A stretch of DNA of 64,000 nt from Clostridiales bacterium VE202-01. GTDB taxonomy: Bacteria; Bacillota_I; Bacilli_A; Erysipelotrichales; Coprobacillaceae. A program made the position numbers and the translations under genes. A model generated the notes under the pieces. It saw only the letters and a list, made by a program, of their open reading frames with translations. It was not told the DNA's origin and did not search any database. Location: positions 1 through 64,000 of the forward strand of contig BAHP02000015.1 in the NCBI GenBank assembly GCA_000508865.1, given 5' to 3'. This document shows positions 52,471 through 62,645 of the stretch, piece after piece. Every line of letters starts with the position of its first letter. The first letter of the stretch is position 1.

Positions 52471-52797
52471 TTAGAATTTTTCGAACTGATCAATATTAAG
52501 TACGAATACAGTGGCTCCACCTACTAGAACATCTACCATGATTGGCGTAAAAAACTCTCCCATTTCAGTTGGAGGAATAGTCGGTTCTTTTTCAACCCGT
52601 TTTTTAGCATTAGCCTTAATTATCGAAATACAGTCTTCAACTTTATCATCATTAGTTCCAACAAAAAATGTTGTATTTCCTTTTTTTAAAAATCCCCCGG
52701 TTGTAGATAATTTAGTAACAAAATATCCCTTTTCAGTAAGGGCTCCTTGAACAGCTGAACTATCATCAGAATTAACAATTGCAATAATTAGTTTCAT
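52471..52797 (-). CDS. darA: PII-like cyclic-di-AMP receptor protein (DarA/PstA)
   Basis: 108 residues, typical size. The pattern KLIIAIVNSDDSSAVQGALTEKGYFVTKLSTTGGFLKKGNTTFFVGTNDDKV and the C-terminal GGATVFVLNIDQFEKF are those of DarA, a trimeric PII-like protein that binds c-di-AMP between subunits (T-loop and B-loop). Its targets are largely unknown. Strikingly close to three K+ transport systems, whose activity c-di-AMP controls in Firmicutes. AGGAGTTA precedes the ATG. Confidence 0.93.
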   Translation of the reverse strand: MKLIIAIVNSDDSSAVQGALTEKGYFVTKLSTTGGFLKKGNTTFFVGTNDDKVEDCISIIKANAKKRVEKEPTIPPTEMGEFFTPIMVDVLVGGATVFVLNIDQFEKF

Positions 52798-52866
52798 AGT
52801 AACTCCTCCTTATAAAATTATTATACTACGAATTTAAAAAAGATAATACCAATAAGATAATTTATA

Positions 52867-54045
52867 CTAAATTATTTTATTATGCTGAATTGGTAAAAAA
52901 ATTGTTTCATACTCATTTAAAACATAAGAGTCTGTCATCATTGATAAATAATCAGCAACGATCAAAGCAGGATCATTACGTTGATACTGCGATGACATTT
53001 TAGCAACAAACGCTTTTATTTTACAATCTTTATTTAGTGGATCAGTCAGCTCTTCATAATAAACATCATATAATTGTTTGATCATTCTAATAAGTTTAGT
53101 ATTTTCTTTAACTAAAACAGGATGTTGATGAACTCTTATCGTTAAAAAATTTAACAAACTTTTTAATGCCTCAAATACTTCATTAGAAAAACGTAAATAT
53201 GGCAACTCATAACTATGAATTACTAAATCACCAATCAAGCGATTGATCATCGATTTATTATCAAAGCCTAAAACATCAGTAGCCTCTTTAGGAAGATCAC
53301 TTTGTTTTATAATTCCCACTCTGATTGCATCTTCAATATCTTTGCCAATATATGAAATAACATCAGAAACCCTAACTACACAGCCTTCTAATGTCATTGG
53401 ACGAATCTTCTTACTCGTATCACATTTATGCCAACAATCATCATACTCTTGCCAAAACTGTCCAATTGTTTTATTAGTATCAGGAATATATTTTTTCGAT
53501 AACATCTCACCATTATGACATAAAATAGCATCTAATACCTGTAATGAAACATTATATCCTGTTCCCTTTCTTTCAATAAATAAAATGTTTCGAACACTAT
53601 TAGCATTATGGGCAAAATAACCGTAACCCTTATCTTGAAGAATTTCATTCAATGCCTTTTCACCAACATGACCATAAGGTGCGTGTCCTAAATCATGGCC
53701 TAAAGCAGCAGCTTCAATTAGATCCAGATTCAAGCTTAAACCTCTGCCGATCTGTCTTGCAATCCGACTGACCCATTGGACATGAATTGAACGTTTAGAA
53801 ATATGAGCGTTACGAAAAAAGGATAAAGCTTGTGTTTTATCGACATAACGCTGATATGATTTACAATATAAAATTCGATCTATATCTTCTTCAAAAGGCC
53901 AGCGAATATCAAATTCTTCTTTATCCTTAATAATTTGTTTTATTTTAATACAATCACTATTTTTAGTTGCATAGACAGAAAGATGCTCATCAGCCTCTTT
54001 CGTCATTCGAAGGGCATTTTTTATTACAAGTTCTTCCTTTTTCAT
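52867..54045 (-). CDS. dgt: dGTP triphosphohydrolase-like HD protein
   Basis: 392 residues. HD-superfamily motif: RSIHVQWVSRIARQIGRGLSLNLDLIEAAALGHDLGHAPYGHVGEKAL (His, HD, then HxxxGE-type). Further conserved stretch LEGCVVRVSDVISYIGKDIEDA. Such enzymes hydrolyse dGTP or other dNTPs to nucleosides and triphosphate. ATG at 54045 with GAGAGGTGAT upstream. It follows trkH by 43 nt on the same strand and may share its transcript. Confidence 0.9.
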   Translation of the reverse strand: MKKEELVIKNALRMTKEADEHLSVYATKNSDCIKIKQIIKDKEEFDIRWPFEEDIDRILYCKSYQRYVDKTQALSFFRNAHISKRSIHVQWVSRIARQIGRGLSLNLDLIEAAALGHDLGHAPYGHVGEKALNEILQDKGYGYFAHNANSVRNILFIERKGTGYNVSLQVLDAILCHNGEMLSKKYIPDTNKTIGQFWQEYDDCWHKCDTSKKIRPMTLEGCVVRVSDVISYIGKDIEDAIRVGIIKQSDLPKEATDVLGFDNKSMINRLIGDLVIHSYELPYLRFSNEVFEALKSLLNFLTIRVHQHPVLVKENTKLIRMIKQLYDVYYEELTDPLNKDCKIKAFVAKMSSQYQRNDPALIVADYLSMMTDSYVLNEYETIFLPIQHNKII

Positions 54046-54088
54046 CAAATCACCTCTCTATAGTCTACACAATTTACCTTTTTTTATG

Positions 54089-55528
54089 CTATCTACGCCA
54101 CTGTGATGGAGCAAATAATAATAAAATCGGAAAAATTTCTAACCGTCCTGCCAACATATCAAAAGATAAGACTAATTTTGAGACATCCGATAATGATGAA
54201 AAATTACTAACGGGACCAACTACATCAAAACCAGGTCCAACATTATTTAAACAAGTAGCAACTGCTGAAAATGCACTTTTGAAATCTAAATTAAAAATCG
54301 TTAAAACCAGCAGTGATAATGCAAAAATAACTAAATATAAAACTAGATATGAATGAATATTAGCGATTACATGATCATCTATTGGCTGTTTTTCAAATTC
54401 AACTGTTTGAATACTATGAGGATGTAATAAGTGTTTTAATTCTTTCTTCGCATTCTTTAAATAAATAAAAATTCTTGATACTTTCATTCCCCCACCAGTT
54501 GAACCGGAACAGGCACCAACAAACATTAAAATAATAATGATCATTTGTGAAAACATTGGCCATTTACCATAATCAGCTGTTACAAATCCTGTTGTTGTAA
54601 TAATAGAACCGACTGTAAAACTTGAATAACGTAACGCTGAAAAAATCGATTCGTACATTGGTAAGATATTGATTGTAATTAGAATAGTTGCACCAATAAT
54701 GATCAAGAAATAATAACGCAGTTCTTCACTCTTAAATACTTCTTTGAATTTTCCAATAATTACAAAATAAATCAAATTAAAATTAATCCCGAATAAAATC
54801 ATAAAAATCGTAATCACGGTATCTACATAGACACTATCATAAGCAGCAATACTAGCATTTTTGATTGCAAATCCACCAGTTCCTGCTGTTCCAAATGAAT
54901 TTAAAAGGCTATCAAATAACGGCATTCCCCCAAACAACAATAAAACCGTCTCTACTAACGTCAAAACAGCATAAATAATATACAAAATTCTTGCTGTTAA
55001 GCGAATTTTAGAAACTAATTTACCTACTACTGGTCCAGGAACCTCGGCTCTTAAAATATGTAAAGAACGCCCTGAGGAAATTGGTACAAAAGCAATCACA
55101 AAAACCAGAATTCCCATTCCACCAAGCCAATGCGAAAAGCTACGCCAAAATAAACTAGCATGACTTAATGCTTCAATATCAGACAAAATTGAAGAACCCG
55201 TTGTTGTAAAGCCGGATACCATCTCAAAAAAAGCATCTATAAATGACGGGATTTCGCCAGTTAAACAAAATGGTAAAGCCCCAAAAATCGAAATTAAGAT
55301 CCAGCTCAAAGCAACGATTACAAAACCTTCACGAGCATAAATATTTTTTTTAGCTGGGTGCTTAAATGAAATAATCGTTCCTAAGCCAAAAATCAAAGCT
55401 CCAAGAATTGCAAAACTAATTCCTTCTGCTTCTTGATATATTATTGCAACTAATACAGGAATATACATTAGTAATCCTGTTATTTGTAACAGCTTCCCTA
55501 ATGTAAAAATGATCATCTTTTTATTCAT
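54089..55528 (-). CDS. trkH: TrkH-family potassium uptake protein
   Basis: 479 residues, full-length. Four membrane-pore-membrane repeats with selectivity motifs: MVSGFTTTGSSIL (pore 1), FGTAGTGGFAI (2), GSIITTTGFVTADYG (3) and ATCLNNVGPGFDVVG (4), ending RLEIFPILLLFAPSQW. It is the K+ channel-like subunit of a Trk system regulated by the adjacent TrkA. Its ribosome site AAGGAGAT lies inside the end of trkA, with a 4-nt gap between the genes. Confidence 0.94.
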   Translation of the reverse strand: MNKKMIIFTLGKLLQITGLLMYIPVLVAIIYQEAEGISFAILGALIFGLGTIISFKHPAKKNIYAREGFVIVALSWILISIFGALPFCLTGEIPSFIDAFFEMVSGFTTTGSSILSDIEALSHASLFWRSFSHWLGGMGILVFVIAFVPISSGRSLHILRAEVPGPVVGKLVSKIRLTARILYIIYAVLTLVETVLLLFGGMPLFDSLLNSFGTAGTGGFAIKNASIAAYDSVYVDTVITIFMILFGINFNLIYFVIIGKFKEVFKSEELRYYFLIIIGATILITINILPMYESIFSALRYSSFTVGSIITTTGFVTADYGKWPMFSQMIIIILMFVGACSGSTGGGMKVSRIFIYLKNAKKELKHLLHPHSIQTVEFEKQPIDDHVIANIHSYLVLYLVIFALSLLVLTIFNLDFKSAFSAVATCLNNVGPGFDVVGPVSNFSSLSDVSKLVLSFDMLAGRLEIFPILLLFAPSQWRR

Positions 55529-55532
55529 TTGG

Positions 55533-56892
55533 TTATCTCCTTATAATATCATTCAATGTTCTTAATTTTTCATCACGAGATATAATAATTACATGATCAC
55601 CTAATTCAATTGTGGTTCCACCTTTAGGAACAATCATTTCATTTCCTCTAGAAATAGCTGCTACTAAAATATGATTTTTTAATTTTAATTCATTTAATGT
55701 TTTACCTAAAAAAGAAATTTTATTAGTAACTACAAATTCACTTGCTTCAATTTCCCCATTCACGATCTTATATAAAGTTTTGACACTGGAATCATCATCT
55801 TTATTAACCTTAGCCCTTACATAACGAACGATCTGAGCTGCAATCGCACTTTTTGGTGAAATAATCGTATCTACATTAAGACTATTAACTAATCCCGCAT
55901 AATTCATTCGGGTAACTTTAGCCACTGTTTTTTTATGATACATTTTTTAGCATACAAAGATAAAATTAAATTTTCTTCATCTAATCCTGTTAATGCTAAA
56001 AATGCATCTATATTTTCAATTCCTTCTTCAACTAATATTTCTTCATCACTACCATCTGCATTAATGACTGTAATAAAAGGTAGTTTTTTGCTAATACTTT
56101 ACAATGTTCTGTGTTATTTTCAATAATTTTTACGCGCATTCCTAAAACACTTAACTGCTTAGCTAAATAAAATGCGATCTTTCCGCCACCAATGATCATT
56201 ACTTTTTTTATTTGCTTAGTAATGATTCCAATATCTAAACAGAATCTTGTCAAATCTCGATGAGATCCCGTTATATATAAATGATCACCTGTCTTAATTA
56301 CATAATTACCATCCGGAATAATTACCTCATCATCACGACTTACTGCACATACTAAGATATTAGCTTTAGAAATATTATTTAACTTACTTAGTTGAATATT
56401 ATTGAGCTGAGTGCTTTCATCAACATTAAATTCCGCAAGTTCGACTTTTCCTCTAGCAAAAGTTTCAACTTTTACTGCTGAAGAAAATGACAACGTTCTT
56501 CTAATTTCATTTGCCGCTTCTAATTCAGGATTAATAATCAATGAAAATCCTAATTGATTTCTCATAAAGTCGCGCTGTTTTGAATAATCAGGATTTCTAA
56601 CTCTTGCAATCGTATGCTTTGTCCCCATTCTTTTTGCCATTAATCCAGCTAAAATATTTAATTCGTCAGAAGCTGTTACACAAATAATCAAATCAGCTTC
56701 ATCAGCATTAGCCTCCATTAAAATATCATACGATCCACCATTTCCAACAACCCCAATAACATCATATTGATTAACAACATCATTGACCTTAGTTGCATTT
56801 TGATCAATAACGATAATATCATGATCTTCATTAGCCATATATTGGGTTAGCGTTTTCCCTACTTTTCCCGCTCCCAAAATAATAATCTTCAT
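55533..56892 (-). CDS. trkA: Trk potassium system NAD/c-di-AMP-type regulatory protein TrkA, two frameshifts in this sequence
   Basis: The N-terminal Rossmann RCK domain (KIIILGAGKVGKTLTQYMANEDHDI, GNGGSYDILMEANADEADL) and first RCK-C are intact, and a second GGGKIAFYLAKQLSVLG starts. It breaks at a six-base run (56084-56089); adding one base gives LPFITVINADGSDEEILVEEG. A second break at the run 55943-55948 separates the last RCK-C piece (VAKVTRMNYAGLVNSLNVDTIISP to 55533). 1360 nt plus two bases equals 454 codons, exactly the normal duplicated-RCK TrkA. ATG 56892 has GGGAGG 9 nt upstream. It gates TrkH in response to nucleotides. Confidence 0.88.
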
Positions 56893-57049
56893 CCAAAGAT
56901 ACCTCCCTAATACATTCATTGTAGCTCATTTGTCTAATTTTCTCAACGGCTTTGATACATTCAAAAGAAGTTTATCATATTTTAGCTAAAATACAAGATA
57001 ATTAACAATTACTTAAAAATCATTTATAAATTTATTTTTTTTAATAAGC

Positions 57050-57092
57050 AAATAATAAAAGTATGGCTATCTTTTATAGATTTCCATACTTT
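57050..57092 (-). terminator. Terminator of the ktr operon
   Basis: AAAGTATGG (57058-57066) pairs with CCATACTTT (57084-57092), followed by TTTTATTATTT on the minus strand, 13 nt after ktrA. Confidence 0.8.
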
Positions 57093-57105
57093 AGTACTGC
57101 TCTTT

Positions 57106-57768
57106 CTATTCTGTAAAATAATCAAATCGTTCTATTTCAGTAGTCTTTCCAATCACTAAAAAACGATCACCCTTTTTTACAATATAATCAGCTCCAATAT
57201 TTAATGACATATTATCTTCACTATCTTTTACCCCAATAATATTCATATGAAAAGCCTTTCTAATGTCTAGATCTTGAACACTTTTACCAGTCCAATCATG
57301 TGGTGCATTTATTTCTACCAAAGAATACTCTTCGTCTAATTCAACTAAATCAACAATATTTTTTCTAAGCAATGATTTAGCTACTCTAATTCCCATATCC
57401 TTTTCAGCTCTAATTACTTTATTAACGCCAACTTTTTCTAATATTTTAGAAAACTGTTTATTTTTCGCTTTAGCAATTACATATGGAACCCCTAGGTCCT
57501 TTACGTTCATCGTCGTTAAAACAGCTTCTTCTAAATGTGTCCCGATTGCAATCACAGCAACGTCAATATCATCCAACCCTAGTGCTCTTAACTGCTCGAT
57601 ATCAGTAGTATCAGCAACAACTGCCTTAGTGACCTCATCAGCAATCCTTTCTACACAAGATTCATCTTTATCAATTGCAATAACTTCACAGTCATACTGC
57701 GATAATGTTGTTGCAACAGTTGATCCAAACACCCCTAAACCTAATACTGCATATTGTTTATTTTTCAT
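57106..57768 (-). CDS. ktrA: Potassium uptake regulatory protein KtrA
   Basis: 220 residues: one RCK-N domain (YAVLGLGVFGSTVATTLSQYDCEVIAIDKDE, the GxGxxG nucleotide motif) and one RCK-C domain (YSLVEINAPHDWTGKSVQDLDIRKAFHMNIIGVK). This is the KtrA size and layout. The octameric ring gates KtrB with ATP/ADP, and its C-domain binds c-di-AMP in Firmicutes. It lies 10 nt after ktrB. Confidence 0.93.
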   Translation of the reverse strand: MKNKQYAVLGLGVFGSTVATTLSQYDCEVIAIDKDESCVERIADEVTKAVVADTTDIEQLRALGLDDIDVAVIAIGTHLEEAVLTTMNVKDLGVPYVIAKAKNKQFSKILEKVGVNKVIRAEKDMGIRVAKSLLRKNIVDLVELDEEYSLVEINAPHDWTGKSVQDLDIRKAFHMNIIGVKDSEDNMSLNIGADYIVKKGDRFLVIGKTTEIERFDYFTE

Positions 57769-57778
57769 TTTTCTACTC

Positions 57779-59181
57779 CTAACCTAGCAAGATATTACCA
57801 TCAGTATATCTTACTTCTTTTTTTCCTGCATTAATATAAGATTTTCTAGCAAATGATATTATCAAAGTAATTGTTCCGATTCTACCAATATACATTAAGA
57901 TAATAATTATTATTTTACCAATTACCGTAAGTGAAGGTGTTAACGATGCACTTAATCCTACGGTCGCAAAAGCTGAAACAGCTTCAAACATAATATCAAC
58001 AAAAACAGCATTCTCACTAATACTTAAAATAAAAATACTTATAAGAGCCAAAGAAAGACCAATCGTAATAATTGCAAATGAACGAATAATTAAACGTTTA
58101 GGAATCCTTCTGGCAAACACAGCTACTTCTTTTCTACCATGATAAATATTATAGACCATTAAAATACTGATTGCAAAAGTTACTGTCTTGATTCCTCCCG
58201 CTGTACCGGCAGGTGATCCACCGATAAACATAAGAATGCACATCATGAATTTAGTATACGGGTATAAACTCGCTATATCTACAGAAGCAAATCCTGCTGT
58301 TCGCAATGTTGCTGATTGAAAAAAAGACACCTGTAATTGATCTAAAAAGTTTAATTTACCAAGGGTATCCGGGTTATTAAATTCACATAGATAAAATAAA
58401 ATCATTCCCGCAATCAATAGAATAGCAGTCATCACTAAGACTAGCTTAGTATGTAGACTAAAATTTTTAAATAAATGATAAAAGTTAAATTTAGATGGTT
58501 TATGAAACTCTTTTTTATTGTTTTAGCAACATCAAACCAAACAATAAAACCTAAACCACCCATAATTATTAAAGATGGGATAACAAAATTGATTATTATA
58601 TTACTTTGATAACCAATCAATGAATTACTTCCTAAAACATCAAATCCAGCATTACAAAATGCTGAAATTGCGTGAAAAACAGCAAAATATATTCCTTTAA
58701 CTAAACCATAATCGGGAATGAAAACAAAGCATAATAAAATTGCACCGATTCCTTCGATTATAAAAGTATATTTAATTACATTTTTTACAAATTTGGGAAT
58801 TGCATTTAAAGATGGTTGATTAAGTGCTTCTTGCAAAACTATTTTATTTGTCAAAGAAATCTTTTTATTGATCATTATTAATAATAAATTTAAAAATGTT
58901 AAAAAACCTAAACCACCAATTTGAATCAAAATAATAATGATCAATTGTCCTAACAAATTAAATTGTTCACTTATTACAACCGGTACTAATCCCGTAACAC
59001 ATGTTGCTGAAGTGGCAATAAATAAATTATTTAAATATGACGTGGGACTTGCATTATTGCAAATCGGCAAACTTAATAAAACTGAACCAATAAAAATCAC
59101 TGCTAAAAAACTAAGCGCAATTTGTCTTGGCGGACGCATTGTATGATGCTCACGTCTTTTTTTTAATATTTCGACTTTCAT
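57779..59181 (-). CDS. ktrB: Potassium channel subunit KtrB, frameshifted in this sequence
   Basis: The first part carries RPPRQIALSFLAVIFIGSVLLSLPICN, the pore motif FIATSATCVTGLVPV and HAISAFCNAGFDVLG. It breaks after KKSFINHL at about 58487-58492. One added base gives KFNFYHLFKNFSLHTKLVLVMTAILLI and continues to the third and fourth pores (SATLRTAGFASVD, AVSAFATVGLS). From ATG 59181 the length is 1403 nt; plus one base it is 468 codons. The GTG-type start further upstream at 59193 sits on the ribosome site itself. It forms the K+ (Na+-dependent) channel with KtrA. Confidence 0.87.
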
Positions 59182-59198
59182 ATCATTTTTCAACCTTC

Positions 59199-59759
59199 CT
59201 AAAAGAATAAGTGATCAAGCAAAATCTTACAGCCCATAATGATCAACAGAATTCCCCCTGTTAATTCAGCCTTACTTTTATATTTTTCCCCAAAAACATT
59301 TCCAACTTTTACTCCAATTATACAAATAATAAAAGTAATAAAGCCAATAATTGATGTTGATAAAACAATTGAAACATTAAAAAAAGCAAATGTGATCCCT
59401 ACTGCTAAAGCATCAACACTTGTAGCAATCGACAACATGATCAAATCACCAAAGTGTAAAGCATCATCTAAACACTCATCATCTTCTTTACCTAAAGCCT
59501 CTTTGATCATATTTACACCAATTAAGCCTAATAAGATAAAAGCAATCCAATGATCGATCGCTGCAATCTTAGAAGCAAAAGTAGTACCTAAAACATATCC
59601 TATTGCTGGCATTAGTGCCTGAAACCCGCCAAAAAACAAAGCAATTATAATAGCTTTTTGATAACTCATTTTCTTCATTGCAAGACCTTTACAAATTGAG
59701 ACCGCAAAAGCATCCATCGCTAATCCAATTCCAATGATTGCAATTTCTATGACTGACAT
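59199..59759 (-). CDS. mntP: Putative manganese efflux pump MntP
   Basis: A 186-residue protein with six helices and the two DUF204 halves: GLAMDAFAVSICKGL (with the functional Asp) in the first, and SIATSVDALAVGITFAF in the second. MntP exports Mn2+ to protect against manganese stress. Unlike many mntP genes, no yybP-ykoY riboswitch precedes it here. It overlaps the upstream flavoprotein gene by 13 nt, so it is expressed as part of that operon. Confidence 0.92.
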   Translation of the reverse strand: MSVIEIAIIGIGLAMDAFAVSICKGLAMKKMSYQKAIIIALFFGGFQALMPAIGYVLGTTFASKIAAIDHWIAFILLGLIGVNMIKEALGKEDDECLDDALHFGDLIMLSIATSVDALAVGITFAFFNVSIVLSTSIIGFITFIICIIGVKVGNVFGEKYKSKAELTGGILLIIMGCKILLDHLFF

Positions 59760-61330
59760 TTTTCTTTCTCCCCTTTTAAAATTAATTCACTACATTTTAA
59801 TCCATCTAAAGCACTTGACATGATTCCACCAGCATAACCAGCTCCCTCACCGATTGGATAGATTCCTTTAATATTACTTTGATATGATTCATCGCGATAA
59901 AATCGAACCGGTGCTGAACTTCGTGATTCTACTCCAGAAAGAATTGCATTACTTGTAAACCCAGAAAATTTTTGATTCATTAATTCTAATCCTTCTTTTA
60001 AAGATGCATTTATCTCGGGACTAAACAAAGCATTTAAATCTGCTTCTTTCACGCCTGGTAAAACGCTGCACTTAACAGTACTTTCATTGACTTGTTTCAT
60101 TAAATAATCTTCTACTTTCATCACGGGAATATGATAATTACTACCACCAAGTATAAATGCTTTATGTTCTAGATCACGTTGATAGGTAACTCCAGATAAC
60201 GGATGATCATCTTTAAAATCATCAGGTCCCACCGTTACTAAGATTGCACTATTGGCATTAGTATCATCACGAGCCTGGTTGCTCATTCCGTTTACTACTA
60301 CACCTCCTGATTCGCTACTTGAATTAATAACTCGTCCTCCAGGACACATACAAAATGTATAAACACCTCGGCCGCTGCTTGTTTTAACAGCTAATTTATA
60401 ATCTGCGGCTTTTAATTTAGGATGATTTGCATATTTACCATATTGATGTTCATTAATAAATGATTGCAGATGTTCGATTCTAAGTCCTACAGCAAAAGCT
60501 TTCGGTTCCATTTTCAATCCTCTTTGATACAACATTTCATAAGTATCGCGAGCACTATGTCCGATCGCTAAAACTAAGCGATCTGGCTTCATCGTCATGA
60601 TTTGATCTTGCTGGCGTACTTTAATATTTACTAAGTGCTGATCTTTTATTTCAACATCAACAAGCTGACTATCAAATAACACTGTACCGCCATTTTCAAT
60701 TATTTTTTCACGCATACTTTTAACAACGTTGATCAAATAGTCTGTCCCTACATGCGGCTTATTCATATATAAAATATCTTCATTAGCACCATGAGCTACA
60801 AAAGTTTCTAAAATAAATTGTTTTCTTTTATCTTTGACACCTGTGGTAAGTTTTCCATCACTAAAAGTTCCAGCACCACCCTCACCAAATTGAACATTAC
60901 TATTTAAAAGCAGTTTACCAGTTTTAAAGAAATTATCAATATCTTCTTTTCTTTTATCTACCTTGCTGCCTCTTTCAATCAAAGTCACTTTTTGTTTAGC
61001 TCGAGCTAAGTTATATGCACAAAATAAACCCGCTGGTCCACTACCTACTACTACAATATGTTCATCATTAGCTTTTAAGACTGGATAATGATATGGCTTT
61101 ACTTGTCTAAGTTGTAATTTAGGATATTTTTTTATTATCATCTCTTCATTGTCTATTTCAAATTCAAAACTACAAACAAAATGAACTTTATTCTTTCTTC
61201 TTGCATCAACGGCCTTTTTCACTAACTTTACATTTTTAATTTTATTTTTGGAAATATTTAATTGTTGTGAGATTACCTGTCGATAATCTTTAGTATCTAA
61301 TGAAACTTTCAAATTATTAATTCTAATCAT
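59747..61330 (-). CDS. FAD-dependent dehydrogenase (COG2509 family)
   Basis: 527 residues. An N-terminal helical/ferredoxin-like domain (1-85: RINNLKVSLDTKDYRQVISQQLNISKNKI...LVKKAVDARRKNKVHFV) precedes the FAD motif IVVVGSGPAGLFCAYNLARAKQKVTLIERG. Then GEGGAGTFSDGKL, LAIGHSARDTY, YTFCMCPGG and GIYPIGEGAGYAGGIMSSALDGL. Members are annotated as NAD(FAD)-utilising dehydrogenases; their substrate is unknown. It overlaps mntP and sits 1 nt after the neighbouring flavoprotein. Confidence 0.88.
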   Translation of the reverse strand: MIRINNLKVSLDTKDYRQVISQQLNISKNKIKNVKLVKKAVDARRKNKVHFVCSFEFEIDNEEMIIKKYPKLQLRQVKPYHYPVLKANDEHIVVVGSGPAGLFCAYNLARAKQKVTLIERGSKVDKRKEDIDNFFKTGKLLLNSNVQFGEGGAGTFSDGKLTTGVKDKRKQFILETFVAHGANEDILYMNKPHVGTDYLINVVKSMREKIIENGGTVLFDSQLVDVEIKDQHLVNIKVRQQDQIMTMKPDRLVLAIGHSARDTYEMLYQRGLKMEPKAFAVGLRIEHLQSFINEHQYGKYANHPKLKAADYKLAVKTSSGRGVYTFCMCPGGRVINSSSESGGVVVNGMSNQARDDTNANSAILVTVGPDDFKDDHPLSGVTYQRDLEHKAFILGGSNYHIPVMKVEDYLMKQVNESTVKCSVLPGVKEADLNALFSPEINASLKEGLELMNQKFSGFTSNAILSGVESRSSAPVRFYRDESYQSNIKGIYPIGEGAGYAGGIMSSALDGLKCSELILKGEKEKCQS

Positions 61331-61331
61331 C

Positions 61332-62444
61332 TTATCTTCCCTTACTTAATATCGTTTTAGCGATATGATATCCTGAAGCAAACGCAAAATGTAGATTATA
61401 ACCACCACAGTCGCCATCTACATCTAATATTTCTCCTGCAAGATAAATCCCCGGATATTTTAAACTTTCTAAATTTTCATTGATTTCTACAAGACTTACA
61501 CCGCCTCGCATTACTTGAGCTTTTTGATAACCATATGTACCTAGCACTTTAAAGCGAACATCTTTTAAATTTTTTACATTTTTTAATACTTTAGCTAATT
61601 TATCATTAAATATTCCTTCAAGATAATAATTACCATATTTCTCTAAGCGCTGTTTTAATAAAATTTTAACTTCTTCATCATCAAGATCTTCTAATAAATC
61701 CAAACTGATTACAGCATTATTACAATTACCTGGCAATAACCTTGATAACTGCATAATACAAATCCCTGATAATCCTTGATCAGTAAACAGAACTTCACCA
61801 GATTGACTTTCAATTAATTTATTATCGAGATATAAACTAGCTTTACATTTGACTCGTACACCCTTTAATTGCATGTATGCTGGCTTAGTTTTTACTTGAA
61901 CTAGACTAGGATACAACTTTATCATCTTTAATTCAAGGTCCTTAACCAAATCATAATTATTTTCTCCTGATAAACAAGAAGCTGGTGACCCTGTTGCAAT
62001 AACAACATTATCACATTCATAATTACCTTTAGTACTTTTGACAAGATATCCTTTTTGTTTTTTGATTATTTTTAAAGCCTGGCACTCTTCAATCAAAGCA
62101 ACCTGATCAAAATTGTTCATCAACGCATTCTTTATCGTTAAACTCTGATTTGAACGGGGATACAATAATGTCCCAACCTGTCTAGTTAATACTCCAATTT
62201 GATCAAAATAAGTCTTCGCATCAAAATCATGAATAATTTTTTCAATTCGTTTATCATTTGTGTTATAGAAACGCATATCTAAATTAGTATTAGAAAGATT
62301 ACAGCGGCCATTACCGCTAGCTAAGATTTTTCTTCCGGATTTATTCGACTGTTCAAGAATAATTACATTAGCATGATGATCAGCTAATTCATGGCCACAT
62401 ATCAATCCGCTTGCCCCAGCCCCAATAATTACAGTAGTTTCCAT
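61332..62444 (-). CDS. NAD(P)/FAD-dependent oxidoreductase, HI0933/YhiN family
   Basis: 370 residues. The FAD-binding VIIGAGASGLICGHELADHHANVIILEQ is followed by the family hallmark SGRKILASGNGRCNLSN. Later LATGSPASC, GVRVKCKASLYLD and GIYLAGEILDVDGDCGGYNLHFAFASG. The family (COG2081) is a conserved flavoprotein of uncertain function. First gene of a three-gene operon with the COG2509 flavoprotein and mntP. AAGGAGATAA precedes the ATG at 62444. Confidence 0.9.
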   Translation of the reverse strand: METTVIIGAGASGLICGHELADHHANVIILEQSNKSGRKILASGNGRCNLSNTNLDMRFYNTNDKRIEKIIHDFDAKTYFDQIGVLTRQVGTLLYPRSNQSLTIKNALMNNFDQVALIEECQALKIIKKQKGYLVKSTKGNYECDNVVIATGSPASCLSGENNYDLVKDLELKMIKLYPSLVQVKTKPAYMQLKGVRVKCKASLYLDNKLIESQSGEVLFTDQGLSGICIMQLSRLLPGNCNNAVISLDLLEDLDDEEVKILLKQRLEKYGNYYLEGIFNDKLAKVLKNVKNLKDVRFKVLGTYGYQKAQVMRGGVSLVEINENLESLKYPGIYLAGEILDVDGDCGGYNLHFAFASGYHIAKTILSKGR

Positions 62445-62581
62445 CGTTTATCTCCTTGTATAATGCCTAGATTATAGCATAATCTATAATCTTTTAAAAT
62501 AAATGGTGCTAATAAACTTTAATTATCTAAAATGAACAGTTAATTTCCACTTTAGATGATTATAAGTAATAAAAAGTATAC

Positions 62582-62610
62582 TTGATAATATTAATCGATA
62601 AGTGTATAAT
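62582..62610 (+). promoter_or_regulatory. Promoter of the yebC-family gene
   Basis: TTGATA (62582-62587), 17-nt spacer, TATAAT (62605-62610). Confidence 0.8.
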
Positions 62611-62645
62611 TTAGAAGGATTTATCACTTTAAGGAGGAATTATTT

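Noticed and set aside
59690-59800. Possible Mn riboswitch upstream of mntP
   Set aside because: mntP overlaps the upstream flavoprotein gene by 13 nt; there is no leader and no GGGAGTAGC element.
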